Shown piece after piece: positions 1-7,669 of a DNA stretch of 27,654 nucleotides. The position numbers and the translations under genes are program-made. Numbering within the stretch: position 1 is the stretch's first letter; the number at the start of each line of letters is the position of its first letter. Origin of the DNA: DAOUAG01 sp034432935 (GTDB lineage: Bacteria; Chloroflexota; Dehalococcoidia; SM23-28-2; RBG-16-64-32); assembly GCA_034432935.1 (NCBI GenBank), contig DAOUBD010000034.1, positions 1 to 27,654 of the forward strand. Reading direction: 5' to 3'. Under the pieces are notes generated by a model. The model was not told the origin of the DNA. It was given only the letters and a program-made list of their open reading frames with translations, and ran no database searches.

Positions 1-62
1 TGGGCCGGGGCGAGGGCATAGCCGCCCTGGCGGTGGCCCTCCTGGTGGAGGCCGGGGACTGA
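1..62 (+). CDS. 3' end of an unidentified protein (partial)
   Basis: The frame running through positions 3-62 is open from the window edge and ends in TGA at 60-62. It encodes about 19 residues ending GEGIAALAVALLVEAGD. Codon use (GCC, CTG, GTG, GAG rich) matches the confirmed genes of the window, so it is probably the C-terminus of a real gene upstream. The Gly-Glu-Gly followed by a hydrophobic helix faintly recalls CobT-type C-termini, but the fragment is too short to assign a function. Confidence 0.45.
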   Translation, partial: GRGEGIAALAVALLVEAGD

Positions 63-94
63 CGTGCCGGCTGGGCGCCGCCGCCGGCCGTCCA

Positions 95-479
95 CCCGCT
101 CTTGCTGAGGCTCTGGAAGCATGGGCAGGCTCTGGAAGCATGGGCGGCCCGTGTACTCCGCTCGCCCTTCGACGGGGCTCAGGACGAGCGGGAAGATACG
201 TGGAACGGCAAGCGCTACCCCGCTCATGCTGAGGCCCTCGAAGCATGGGCGGCCCGCATACTCCGCTCGCCCTTCGACGGTGCTCAGGACGAGCGGGAAG
301 ATACGTGGTACGGCAAGCGCTGCCCCGCTCATGCTGAGGCTCTCGAAGCATGAGCCAAACACTCCGCTCGCCCTTCGAGTGCCTCAGGACGAGCGGGAAG
401 ATACGTGGTACGGCAAGCGCAACCCCCGCTCATGCTGAGGCCCTGGAAGCATGGGCAGGCTCTCGAAGCGTCGGCCCGC
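95..479. repeat. Tandem array of REP/BIME-like inverted repeat units
   Basis: Three units of about 124, 105 and 101 bp begin at 95, 219 and 324 (each with CCCGCT), and a truncated fourth begins at 425. Each unit holds two hairpins. The first is CATGCT...AGCATG with an inner GAGG/CCTC pair. The second is CCGCTCG...CGAGCGG, at 158-191, 263-296 and 364-396. The second hairpin is close to the reverse complement of the first (shared core CTGAG..CC..TCGAAG), so each unit is a head-to-head pair of one palindromic element, like a BIME. A constant spacer (GGAAGATACGTGG then CGGCAAGCGC) follows the second hairpin. The first copy contains an internal 19-bp duplication. Open frames here are translated repeat, not genes. 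Confidence 0.88.
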
Positions 480-528
480 AGCCCGCGCGTCGCTGGGGGA
501 TCGAGGGCGGAAGTTGTTGCGGGGGGTG

Positions 529-558
529 TTGACAACAGTTGCGCCGGCGTGGTACAAA
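529..558 (+). promoter_or_regulatory. Sigma-70-type promoter of the candidate small RNA
   Basis: A consensus -35 TTGACA lies at 529-534 and, after an 18-bp spacer, a -10 TACAAA (4 of 6 matches) at 553-558. The predicted start is near 565. It lies just after the REP array and about 200 bp before an intrinsic terminator on the same strand. Confidence 0.6.
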
Positions 559-571
559 CTGACTAGTCGGT
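558..571. promoter_or_regulatory. Operator-like 14-bp dyad at the promoter start site
   Basis: ACTGACTAGTCGGT is palindromic in 6 of 7 base pairs, with a perfect GACTAGTC core at 561-568. It begins at the last base of the -10 hexamer and covers the predicted transcription start, where a bound repressor would block initiation. Dyads with an ACTAGT core are typical of TetR-family operators, but no regulator gene is present in the window. Confidence 0.4.
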
Positions 572-755
572 ATGTTTACTGCAGATCCGGCCGGCCCCGT
601 GGGCCGTATCTGGAGATGCGGACCGATGAGGACGGTTCCTAAACAAGACATATAGACGCCAGAGACCTCCCACTCTGGCCACAGTTTCCATCGCCCCAGA
701 CCCCCTTTGGGCGAAGCGGCGGGCCGGACCCCCCTCCCGGCCCGTCGCCCTTTTT
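565..755 (+). ncRNA. Candidate structured small RNA with C-rich loops
   Basis: The interval between a good promoter and a strong terminator folds by eye into consecutive stem-loops. GATCCGGCC pairs with GGCCGTATC (584-610, one mismatch, loop GGCCCCGTG). GGACCG pairs with CGGTTCC (620-639). GCCAGAG pairs with CTCTGGC (658-679, loop ACCTCCCA). TCGCCC pairs with GGGCGA (691-714, loop with five C). The terminator hairpin has a loop with six C. Most loops display C runs, as in the actinobacterial 6C RNA and in C-rich sRNAs that target Shine-Dalgarno sequences. A 27-codon frame (572-655) exists but has no ribosome binding site and no recognisable product. It is not SRP RNA, tmRNA or RNase P RNA by their conserved motifs. 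Identity as an RNA gene is inferred. Confidence 0.5.
716..755 (+). terminator. Intrinsic terminator of the candidate small RNA
   Basis: A 12-bp stem, GCGGCGGGCCGG (716-727) against CCGGCCCGTCGC (737-748) with one G-T wobble, closes the loop ACCCCCCTC and is followed by CC and five T (751-755). This is one of very few clear intrinsic terminators in the window. Confidence 0.8.
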
Positions 756-836
756 GGGCCCCGTGACGAGCGCCCGTTGGCCCGAATCTCTCCGGAAGAT
801 TAACATAAGAGCGCCCCTTTCCTTGCGTCGGATGGC

Positions 837-842
837 TATAAT
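837..842 (+). promoter_or_regulatory. Probable -10 element of the dnaE promoter
   Basis: A perfect TATAAT lies about 130 bp before dnaE and downstream of the small-RNA terminator, so dnaE appears to have its own promoter. No good -35 hexamer is visible at 16-18 bp upstream (CCCTTT at 815-820 is the nearest). Confidence 0.5.
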
Positions 843-905
843 AGGGCCGTTCCTAGGGCACGGTTTTAGGGTCAAACGCCTAGACACATGATCAGTAGGA
901 AGCCC

Positions 906-965
906 ATGCCAGACGCAGCGGTCTCCCCTGAGAGCCCCTTGCTGCCGCCGGGGCCGACGGACTAG
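906..965 (+). CDS. Possible 19-codon leader peptide upstream of dnaE
   Basis: An ATG at 906 follows the Shine-Dalgarno-like AGGAAG and opens a 19-codon frame (start MPDAAVSPESP, end PPGPTD) that stops at 963-965, ten bases before the dnaE ATG. The dnaE start itself has only a weak ribosome binding site (GGCCCGG). Translation of this short frame could therefore deliver ribosomes to dnaE by coupling. The peptide resembles nothing known and may be chance. The arrangement is seen in the sequence; the role is inference. Confidence 0.3.
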   Translation: MPDAAVSPESPLLPPGPTD

Positions 966-975
966 GCCCGGAATC

Positions 976-3900
976 ATGTTCACCCACCTGCATCTCCATA
1001 CCGAGTACTCCCTTCTGGATGGGCTCTCCCGCATCCCGGCCCTGATGGACAGGGCCAAAGAGCTGGGTCAGGAGGCCATCGGCCTGACGGATCACGGCGT
1101 CCTCTACGGCGCCATCCAGTTCTACAAGGAGGCCAAGGCCCGGGGCATCAAGCCCATCATCGGCGTCGAAGCCTACGTAGCCCAGGGCTCCCGCCACTCG
1201 CGGGACCCGGCCGGCAAGCAGCCCTACCACCTCACCCTCCTGGCCAAGAACGAGGCCGGCTATCGTAACCTCCTGGCCCTGGTCACCAAGGCGCACCTGG
1301 AGGGCTACTACTACAAGCCCCGCATGGATAAGGAGCTTCTGGAAGGCCACCACGAGGGCATAATTGCCCTCTCCGGCTGCGCCACCAGCGAGGTGTCCCG
1401 CTTCCTTCTGGACGGCCGCTTCGAAGAGGCAGTGGCTGCCGCCCGTTACTACAAGGACGTCTTCGGCGACTTCTACATCGAGCTGCAGGAGCACGGCATC
1501 CAAGAGCACGAGAGACTGACCAAGGGCCTTTTGCGCCTGGCCGAGGAGACGGGCTTCCCCCTGGTGGCCACCAACGACGTCCACTACATCCGCCGCGAGG
1601 ACGCGCCCTTCCAGGACATCCTCCTCTGCATCGGCACCAACTCCACCGTGAACGACGACAAGCGCCTGCGCATGGCCGGTGAGTTCGGCTGCTACTACCT
1701 GAAGTCGGAAGAGGAGATGCGGGCCCTCTTCCCCGGCCAGCCCTCAGCCGTAGAAAACTCGTGGCGGATCGCCGAAATGTGTGACCTGACCCTGGAGTTC
1801 GGCACGCTCCGCCTGCCCAAGGCAGACGTTCCGCCGGGCGTGACGGCCGATGAGCACCTGGCGCATCTCTGCCGGCAGGGCCTGGCGCGGCGCTACCCAG
1901 GCGAGCCCGAGGCCGCCCGCCGCCGCCTGGATTACGAGCTGGAGGTCGTCCGCCAGACGGGCTTCGCCGATTACATACTGGTGGTCTACGACTTCGCCCA
2001 GCACGCCCGCCAGAAGGGCATCCTCATGGCTGTCCGCGGCTCCGCTGCCGCCTCCATCATCCTCTACTGTCTGGGCGTGACCGACATCGATCCCTTGGAG
2101 CACCGGCTGGTCTTCGAACGCTTTCTCAACGTGGAACGCCGCGAGATGCCCGACGTCGATCTGGACTTCGCTGAGGACCGCCGGGACGAGATGATCCGCT
2201 ACGCTGCCGAGAAGTACGGGCACGACCGCGTCGCCCAGATCATCACCTTCGGCACCTTGGGCGCCAAGGCCTCCATCCGTGACGTAGGCCGGGCCTTGGG
2301 AATGACCTATGCCGACGTCGACCGGGTTGCTCGCCTGGTGCCTGTGATGCCGGCCTCTTTCGGCCTGATGACTATCGAGAAGGCGTTCCAGGAGGGCCCG
2401 GAGTTCAAACAACTCTACGAGGCCGACCCCGCCATCGCCAAGCTCATCGACACGGCGAAGGAGCTGGAGGGCGTGGCCCGCCACGCCAGCACCCACGCTG
2501 CCGGCGTCGTCATCGCTCCCGAACCCTTGGTCAACATCATCCCGCTCCAGCGCCCGTCCTCGGGCGAGGCCAGCGGCCTGCCCACGACTCAGTTTGCCAT
2601 GGGGGACGTGGCCTCCCTCGGCCTCCTGAAGATGGACTTCCTGGGCCTCACCAACCTTACGATCCTGGGTACCGCCCGCGACGTCATACGCGACGTCCGC
2701 GGCCTTGACATCGACCTCTCCCGCCTGCCCGACGGCGATGCCAAGACCTATGAGATGCTGGCCCGTGGGGAGACCTTTGGGGTGTTCCAACTGGAATCCG
2801 CCGGGATGACCCGCTACGTTCAGGAGCTGCGGCCGGAGTCCATCAAGGACCTGGCGGCCATGGTGGCCCTTTACCGGCCGGGCCCCATGCAGCACATCCC
2901 CACCTACATCCGGGCCAAGCATGGGCTGGAGGAGATCCACTATCCCCACCCTGACCTGGCCGAGATCCTAGACGAGACGTATGGCGTCATCGTCTACCAA
3001 GACCAGGTGCTCCTAATCGCCCAGAAGTTCGCCGGCTACTCGTTGGGCCAGGCAGACGTCATGCGCAAGGCGATGGGCAAGAAGATCCGCTCCATCATGA
3101 AGGCCGAAGAGGAGCGGTTCCTCAAGGGCGCCCTCGCCAAGGGGTACCCCAAGGCCCTGGCACAAGAGATCTACAACCTCATCGAGCCCTTTGCCGGCTA
3201 CGCCTTCAACAAGGCCCACGCCGTATCCTACGGCACCATCGCCTACCAGACAGCCTACCTCAAGGCGAACTTCCCCGAGGAGTACATGCTGGCCGTCATG
3301 ATGCACGCCGGCACCCAGCAGCGGGTGGCGGAGGCCTATGCGGAGTGCGTGCGGCTGGGCATCCAGGTGCTGCCTCCCGATGTCAACTGCAGTGACGTGA
3401 ACTTCACGTTGGAGACGCTACCCGGGGGCCAGCGGCGTATCCGTTTCGGCCTGGCCTCGGTCAAGAACGTGGGCACGGGGGTAGCGGAGGCTATCACCCA
3501 AGAGCGTCAGGCCCGGGGCTCCTTCGCCCGGCTGGAGGATTTCTTTGAACGAGTGGAGGGCCGCCACCTGAACAAGCGCGTGCTGGAATCGTTGGTCAAG
3601 GCCGGCGCCTTCGATGCGCTCCCCAGCGCCCAGGGCCAGCCCCTGGGCCGGGCCGCCCTCCTGGCCAACCTGGACCGGCTGATGGCCTACGGGCAGCGGG
3701 TGCAGAGACAGCGGGAGTCCGGGCAGGCCTCCCTCTTCGATCTCATGGGGGCAGGCCAGATCCCCGTTCAGGGTCCGCAGCTCGACTCGGCGCCGGAGCC
3801 GCCTCAGCAGCAGAAGCTGGCCTGGGAGAAGGAGCTTTTGGGCGTCTATCTATCCGAACATCCCTTCGCCCGGGTCGCCCGGGACCTCCGCGGCTACCTA

Positions 3901-4542
3901 ACCTGTGGTCTCGTGGAGGTGACAGCGGACCGCGCTGGCGAGGCCCTCGTGATCGGCGGCGTCGTCACCGGCGCCAGGAGCCTTGCCACGCGGGACGGCC
4001 GCTCCTTCGTTGCCGCCGAGATCGAGGACCTAACGGGGTCTCTGGAGGTCACCGTCTGGCCCGAGCAGTACGAGCAGAGCCGCGACCTCTGGCAGCCGGG
4101 CGCCGTCGTCATCGCCTCCGTCCGGGTGCGCGCCAAGGACGACCGGGTCCAGGTCTCCGTGCAGAAGGCCGTCAGTTATCAGGAAGGGGCTTTCGATCCG
4201 TCCCTCCTGCCTCTCGCCAACGGCGATAACGGCGCTGGGGGCCTTCGGAACGGCACGGGCAGTCCGCGAAACTCACATGGCCCTTCTGCCTCCCGTCGCG
4301 GGTCCCCTCGGCCTCTGCGCATCGTCCTGGAGGAGACCGACGATCCGGACGGCGACCACGAGCGGCTCCAGGCCTTGATAGAGGCGCTGCGGGAGTACGC
4401 TGGCGATGGGCAGGCGTTCTTGGCCATCCGCCAGCGCGATGGGCAGGAGGTGGAGATGGAGCTGCCGAGGGTGCGCTACTGCCCGGAGCTGGCGCAGCGT
4501 CTGGAGGACATCGTCGGTCCTTGGGGGGCTGTAGGGGCCTAG
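976..4542 (+). CDS. dnaE: DNA polymerase III alpha subunit
   Basis: This 1188-residue protein is the replicative polymerase catalytic subunit of the DnaE1 type. It begins with the PHP domain (MFTHLHLHTEYSLLDG). That domain keeps most of the metal-binding residues of the family: the His-rich N-terminus, LTDHG, GVEAYV, the Cys of LSGCATSE, and NDVHY. This is unlike the degenerate E. coli PHP domain and suggests possible built-in exonuclease activity. The polymerase palm carries PDVDLDF with the catalytic aspartates D393 and D395, and the third, D554, in KMDFLG. Helix-hairpin-helix, beta-clamp-binding and OB-fold regions follow (OB roughly 988-1070, GGVVTGARSLATRDG). No intein is present. The ATG at 976 gives the canonical N-terminus. 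The gene ends 90 bp before the next plus-strand gene. Confidence 0.97.
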   Translation: MFTHLHLHTEYSLLDGLSRIPALMDRAKELGQEAIGLTDHGVLYGAIQFYKEAKARGIKPIIGVEAYVAQGSRHSRDPAGKQPYHLTLLAKNEAGYRNLLALVTKAHLEGYYYKPRMDKELLEGHHEGIIALSGCATSEVSRFLLDGRFEEAVAAARYYKDVFGDFYIELQEHGIQEHERLTKGLLRLAEETGFPLVATNDVHYIRREDAPFQDILLCIGTNSTVNDDKRLRMAGEFGCYYLKSEEEMRALFPGQPSAVENSWRIAEMCDLTLEFGTLRLPKADVPPGVTADEHLAHLCRQGLARRYPGEPEAARRRLDYELEVVRQTGFADYILVVYDFAQHARQKGILMAVRGSAAASIILYCLGVTDIDPLEHRLVFERFLNVERREMPDVDLDFAEDRRDEMIRYAAEKYGHDRVAQIITFGTLGAKASIRDVGRALGMTYADVDRVARLVPVMPASFGLMTIEKAFQEGPEFKQLYEADPAIAKLIDTAKELEGVARHASTHAAGVVIAPEPLVNIIPLQRPSSGEASGLPTTQFAMGDVASLGLLKMDFLGLTNLTILGTARDVIRDVRGLDIDLSRLPDGDAKTYEMLARGETFGVFQLESAGMTRYVQELRPESIKDLAAMVALYRPGPMQHIPTYIRAKHGLEEIHYPHPDLAEILDETYGVIVYQDQVLLIAQKFAGYSLGQADVMRKAMGKKIRSIMKAEEERFLKGALAKGYPKALAQEIYNLIEPFAGYAFNKAHAVSYGTIAYQTAYLKANFPEEYMLAVMMHAGTQQRVAEAYAECVRLGIQVLPPDVNCSDVNFTLETLPGGQRRIRFGLASVKNVGTGVAEAITQERQARGSFARLEDFFERVEGRHLNKRVLESLVKAGAFDALPSAQGQPLGRAALLANLDRLMAYGQRVQRQRESGQASLFDLMGAGQIPVQGPQLDSAPEPPQQQKLAWEKELLGVYLSEHPFARVARDLRGYLTCGLVEVTADRAGEALVIGGVVTGARSLATRDGRSFVAAEIEDLTGSLEVTVWPEQYEQSRDLWQPGAVVIASVRVRAKDDRVQVSVQKAVSYQEGAFDPSLLPLANGDNGAGGLRNGTGSPRNSHGPSASRRGSPRPLRIVLEETDDPDGDHERLQALIEALREYAGDGQAFLAIRQRDGQEVEMELPRVRYCPELAQRLEDIVGPWGAVGA

Positions 4543-4597
4543 AACTTCTCTTGTCCTTGCCTCAGCCCTACCCTATCGGCTACCCTAGCTGAAGCAC

Positions 4598-4613
4598 AAA
4601 CAAACGGTTGTTT
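4598..4613. promoter_or_regulatory. Inverted repeat upstream of the FAD oxidoreductase
   Basis: AAACAA, four bases (ACGG), then TTGTTT form a perfect AT-rich 6-bp dyad in a GC-rich background. It ends just before the GGAGG ribosome binding site (4621-4625). It could be an operator or a small leader hairpin; no matching regulator is known here. Confidence 0.3.
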
Positions 4614-4632
4614 CCCTCGCGGAGGTTTCATC

Positions 4633-6096
4633 TTGGGTACAGCAGGGTTTGACGCGATTGTGGTCGGTGCCGGCTTCGGCGGCTGCGCGTGTGCGGCCCT
4701 CTTGGCCAAGGAAGGCCTCCACGTGCTGCTTGTGGACAAGAACTCCGTTCCCGGCGGCAAGGCCCTGACCGTCTCAAAGCGCGGGTACGCCCACGAGTTG
4801 TGGCCCGTCATCAGCGCCCCTGCCGCCGGCAACCTCTACGAGGCCGTCCTTCGGGAGTGCGGTCTCCTCGATCGCGTGGAGCTGGTGCACTCCGAGCGCC
4901 AGGGCAGCGTCTACATCTCGCCTACCGGGGAACTGCGGCGGCTCCCATACGCCAAGGTGCCCGATCCGAACAAGATCTTCGACGTCCTAGGCGTGCGGGA
5001 TGACGAGCGGCCCGAGGCGATGCGCGTGCTGTCCGATATCGCGCTTATGAAGCCCGATAGGATCGCGGCGCTGGACGACATCAGTTTTCAAGAGTGGCTG
5101 GACCAGTACCGGGTACCCCAGGGCCTCCGCACGTTCCTCGCTGCCATCAACAACGGCGTTTTCATGGTGCCAGACGACGTCTTGGCTGCCTCCGAGGCCA
5201 TTCGCACCGTACAGGAGATATTCCTCCGTGGCGGCGGCCTTTACGCGAAGGGAGGCATCGGGGCCGTAGCTCGCGCCCTGGCCGACTCCGTCGAGGAGCG
5301 CGGCGGCACTGTCCTTTACCGTACGAGAGTTGACCGCATCATCGTTAGCGACGGTCGTGTGGGGGGGATAGAGACGGACAGGGGCGCTTTTTGCGCCCCC
5401 ATTGTGGTCAGCAACGCCGGTATCCAGCCCACTGTCCTCAAGCTCGTCGGCAGACAACACTTCGACCCTGACTACGTCTCCTATGTCGAAGGCCTCAAAC
5501 CTTCCCTTGGGATGATGGGCATACGTTACTTCTTGGACGACATCGTCGTGGACGAACCCTACGGTATGATCTTCTCGGACGAGGGGTACTGGACGCTCGA
5601 ACGCTGGCGCCGGGTGCGAGAGGGAGAGGAGCCGCGTGAGATCATCGTGTGGTACAAGGTGCCTGCGCTTTTCGACCCCTCGCTCGCGCCAGAGGGCAAG
5701 GAGTGCGTTCTCACAGGGGCCTGGTGCCCCGCTGACCCCGAGACTGGCCGCGCCGAGAAGGAGCGCTGGTGGCGCAAGATCGACGAGATGATGCAGAGGG
5801 TCTTCCCGGAGCTCCCGCGGCATGTGGAACGGAAAGAGTACTATTCCACCCGCCACGTCTCCAACCTGGCGCGGGATTCAGTGCTGCCAGGTTACGGCGG
5901 CGAATGCATCGGCCTTGGGCAGGTGGTGGGCCAGTGCGGGGCGTTCAAGCCGGCAGCCGAGTCTCCCTTGCCTGGGCTCTTCTTCGTGGGGACCGATGCA
6001 GGTGGCTACGGTTGTGGCGCCCATCATGCCGTGAGCTCTGGCATTAACGTCGCCCGGCTCGTCCTCCAGCGTCGCGCCGGGGCGGCGCAACCGTAG
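4633..6096 (+). CDS. FAD-dependent oxidoreductase, CrtI/phytoene-desaturase-like
   Basis: The 487-residue product begins with a Rossmann FAD-binding fold (VVGAGFGG, glycines at 12-17) followed by VDKNSVPGGKA, the pattern of the phytoene dehydrogenase/carotene isomerase superfamily. It ends with the family's C-terminal FAD-contact segment (GLFFVGTDAGGYGCGAHHAV). Length fits CrtI-like proteins (about 490-510). Translation is taken from TTG at 4633, because a GGAGG lies seven bases upstream and the Rossmann strand starts directly after it. No other carotenoid gene (crtB, crtE) is nearby, so the substrate is unknown. Carotenoid or isoprenoid oxidation or isomerisation is possible, but members of this superfamily are often over-annotated. 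Confidence is high for the superfamily and low for the exact reaction. Confidence 0.85.
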   Translation: MGTAGFDAIVVGAGFGGCACAALLAKEGLHVLLVDKNSVPGGKALTVSKRGYAHELWPVISAPAAGNLYEAVLRECGLLDRVELVHSERQGSVYISPTGELRRLPYAKVPDPNKIFDVLGVRDDERPEAMRVLSDIALMKPDRIAALDDISFQEWLDQYRVPQGLRTFLAAINNGVFMVPDDVLAASEAIRTVQEIFLRGGGLYAKGGIGAVARALADSVEERGGTVLYRTRVDRIIVSDGRVGGIETDRGAFCAPIVVSNAGIQPTVLKLVGRQHFDPDYVSYVEGLKPSLGMMGIRYFLDDIVVDEPYGMIFSDEGYWTLERWRRVREGEEPREIIVWYKVPALFDPSLAPEGKECVLTGAWCPADPETGRAEKERWWRKIDEMMQRVFPELPRHVERKEYYSTRHVSNLARDSVLPGYGGECIGLGQVVGQCGAFKPAAESPLPGLFFVGTDAGGYGCGAHHAVSSGINVARLVLQRRAGAAQP

Positions 6097-6107
6097 TGCC
6101 GCCAACA

Positions 6108-6617
6108 TCAGCCGGCGACCTTGGCCCCCTCCGCCTGCAGCAGGCGCGCCTTCAGCGCCAGGCCACCGCGGTAGCCGTGGAGTGAGCCGTCGCTGGCCAC
6201 TACGCGATGGCAGGGGACGACCAGGGGCAGCGGGTTGGTGGCCATGACGCGACCCACGGCCCGCGCCGCGCCGGGCCGGCCGACGCTGCGGGCCAGCCAC
6301 CCGTAGCAGCGTGTCTCCCCGGCGGGGATGCGCAGCGCTGCCTCCAACACGGCCCGCCGGAACGGCGTCAGCCCCTCCCAGTCGATGGCGATGCCGTCGG
6401 CCGAACCACACCCCGCGACCAGGTCGCGCATGCGCTCCGGCAGGTCGCCCTCTTCCTCCGGCGACGCCGCTTCCGTCGCGCCCCACTGCTTCACCTCGCG
6501 GAGGGCCGATTCCCGGTCCGCCCGGGGCAGCGTCGTCGCCTTGATCCCCCTGGCCGACAGGACCGCCCCCACGTACCCCGCCGCCGTCTCGCACACGAAG
6601 AACTTCAGCTTATCCAT
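6108..6617 (-). CDS. ogt: Methylated-DNA--protein-cysteine methyltransferase
   Basis: The 169-residue protein has the C-terminal DNA-binding and active-site domain of the Ogt/AGT family. It shows TPFRRAVLEAALRIPAGETRCYGWLA (read in two overlapping halves), then RAVGRVMATNPLPL, then the active-site VPCHRVV with the acceptor cysteine at 136. Such proteins remove alkyl groups from O6-alkylguanine by irreversible transfer to this cysteine. The ATG at 6617 is preceded by AAGGAGGG at about ten bases; a longer open frame upstream has no homology to the family. The gene converges with the FAD oxidoreductase (11-bp gap) and diverges from the M23 lipoprotein gene. The N-terminal 70 residues are poorly conserved, as is usual. 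Confidence 0.93.
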   Translation of the reverse strand: MDKLKFFVCETAAGYVGAVLSARGIKATTLPRADRESALREVKQWGATEAASPEEEGDLPERMRDLVAGCGSADGIAIDWEGLTPFRRAVLEAALRIPAGETRCYGWLARSVGRPGAARAVGRVMATNPLPLVVPCHRVVASDGSLHGYRGGLALKARLLQAEGAKVAG

Positions 6618-6642
6618 GGCCTGCGCTCCCTCCTTAGGCGCT

Positions 6643-6648
6643 ATTGTA
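6643..6648 (-). promoter_or_regulatory. -10 element of ogt
   Basis: TACAAT on the minus strand lies 26 bp before the ogt ATG and upstream of its AAGGAGG site. No convincing -35 is visible. Confidence 0.4.
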
Positions 6649-6699
6649 ACGCAGCGACGGCCAGTTGGCCCCCGAAGACGGAGCCTGTAACATGAGGGC

Positions 6700-7662
6700 G
6701 TGCGCATCGTCCTCCTCGCGGCCTGCCTCGCCGCAGCCGCAACGGCCTGCGGCGGCTCTCCCGAAACGCCCGTGCCATCGCCAACGACGGTTGTCGCCAT
6801 CATCCGCACCGTGGCGCCGACGGCGGAGCCGACGCCGGAGCCAACGCCTGAGCCCACGCCTTCCCCAACGCCGGTGCCCACGGCCATCGACCTCAGCGGC
6901 AGCGCGGCCAGACAGGGCGGGTTCCTCCTGGTGCGCCTGCTGGGCCCGCCGCCGGAACTCTTGGGCGCGGAGGTGCGCTTCAACGGCGGCTCCTACCCCA
7001 TGCTCTCGGCGGGGGATCACTGGTACCGGTTTATCGGCCTGCCCACTTGGATCGAGCCTGGCGACTATCCGGTGGAAGCGGTGGCCGCAGGCAACACCCT
7101 CGCCGCCGCTACGGCCAGCATCTCCCCAGGCGGGTTCCAGTACGAAAACGTTGAGCTCCCGCCGTCCAGCATCGGCCTGCTGTCGGACCAGGCTGCCGTC
7201 GATGCCGAACGGGCCACCCTCGATCAAGTCTACGCCGCCTTTACCAGCGAGCGGCTCTGGTCGGGGCCGTGGAGGCTCCCGGCCGACGGATTCATCACCA
7301 ACGCCTTCGGCCTGATGCGCTCCATCAACGGCGGCCCGTACTCTCCCCACACGGGCACCGATATCGCCAACGACAAGGGCACCCCCGTTTACGCTTCGGC
7401 CGCCGGCCGCGTCGCCCTGGCCAGGCCGTTGTACCTTTACGGGAACGCCGTCGTCATCGACCACGGCGCCGGCGTTTTCTCCAGCTACAACCACCTGGAC
7501 AGCATCGTGGCCAGCGAGGGCGCCCTGGTCTCACCCGGCGACCTCATCGGCTACATGGGGGAGACCGGCTTCGTGAACGGACCCCATGTGCACTGGGAGG
7601 TCGTTATCAGCGGCGTTCGAACCGACCCTATGATCTGGACCCAAGCCGCGGTGGAGCCCTGA
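6700..7662 (+). CDS. M23-family metallopeptidase, lipoprotein
   Basis: The 320-residue protein starts with a lipoprotein signal (LAAAATAC, lipidated Cys17). A low-complexity TPEPTPEPTP linker (about 45-64), a middle beta-rich domain and a C-terminal LytM/M23 domain (about 205-315) follow. Zinc ligands are visible: the His and Asp of HTGTDI and the His pair of HVHWE. M23 enzymes cut peptidoglycan cross-bridges, or act as inactive activators, outside the membrane. Here the metal site is intact, so an active envelope hydrolase is likely. The GTG at 6700 has no Shine-Dalgarno sequence, but TAACAT at 6688-6693 would start transcription almost exactly at the GTG, suggesting a leaderless mRNA. The gene converges with rsmE (7-bp gap). 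Confidence 0.88.
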   Translation: MRIVLLAACLAAAATACGGSPETPVPSPTTVVAIIRTVAPTAEPTPEPTPEPTPSPTPVPTAIDLSGSAARQGGFLLVRLLGPPPELLGAEVRFNGGSYPMLSAGDHWYRFIGLPTWIEPGDYPVEAVAAGNTLAAATASISPGGFQYENVELPPSSIGLLSDQAAVDAERATLDQVYAAFTSERLWSGPWRLPADGFITNAFGLMRSINGGPYSPHTGTDIANDKGTPVYASAAGRVALARPLYLYGNAVVIDHGAGVFSSYNHLDSIVASEGALVSPGDLIGYMGETGFVNGPHVHWEVVISGVRTDPMIWTQAAVEP

Positions 7663-7669
7663 GGCGTCC

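Noticed and set aside
102..535. Several overlapping small open frames on both strands
   Set aside because: They translate the REP-like repeat array (with PFDGAQDERE-type peptides) and have no ribosome binding sites; they are artefacts of the repeat.
572..655. A 27-codon frame inside the candidate small RNA
   Set aside because: It starts only a few bases after the predicted transcript start, has no ribosome binding site and an unremarkable sequence. It remains a weak alternative to the RNA interpretation.
1744..2949. A 401-codon frame antisense to dnaE
   Set aside because: It mirrors the codon pattern of dnaE in GC-rich DNA and has no family-like sequence. The dnaE protein on the other strand is unmistakable.
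976..4542. Intein in dnaE
   Set aside because: The length and the uninterrupted motifs around the catalytic aspartates fit a normal alpha subunit.
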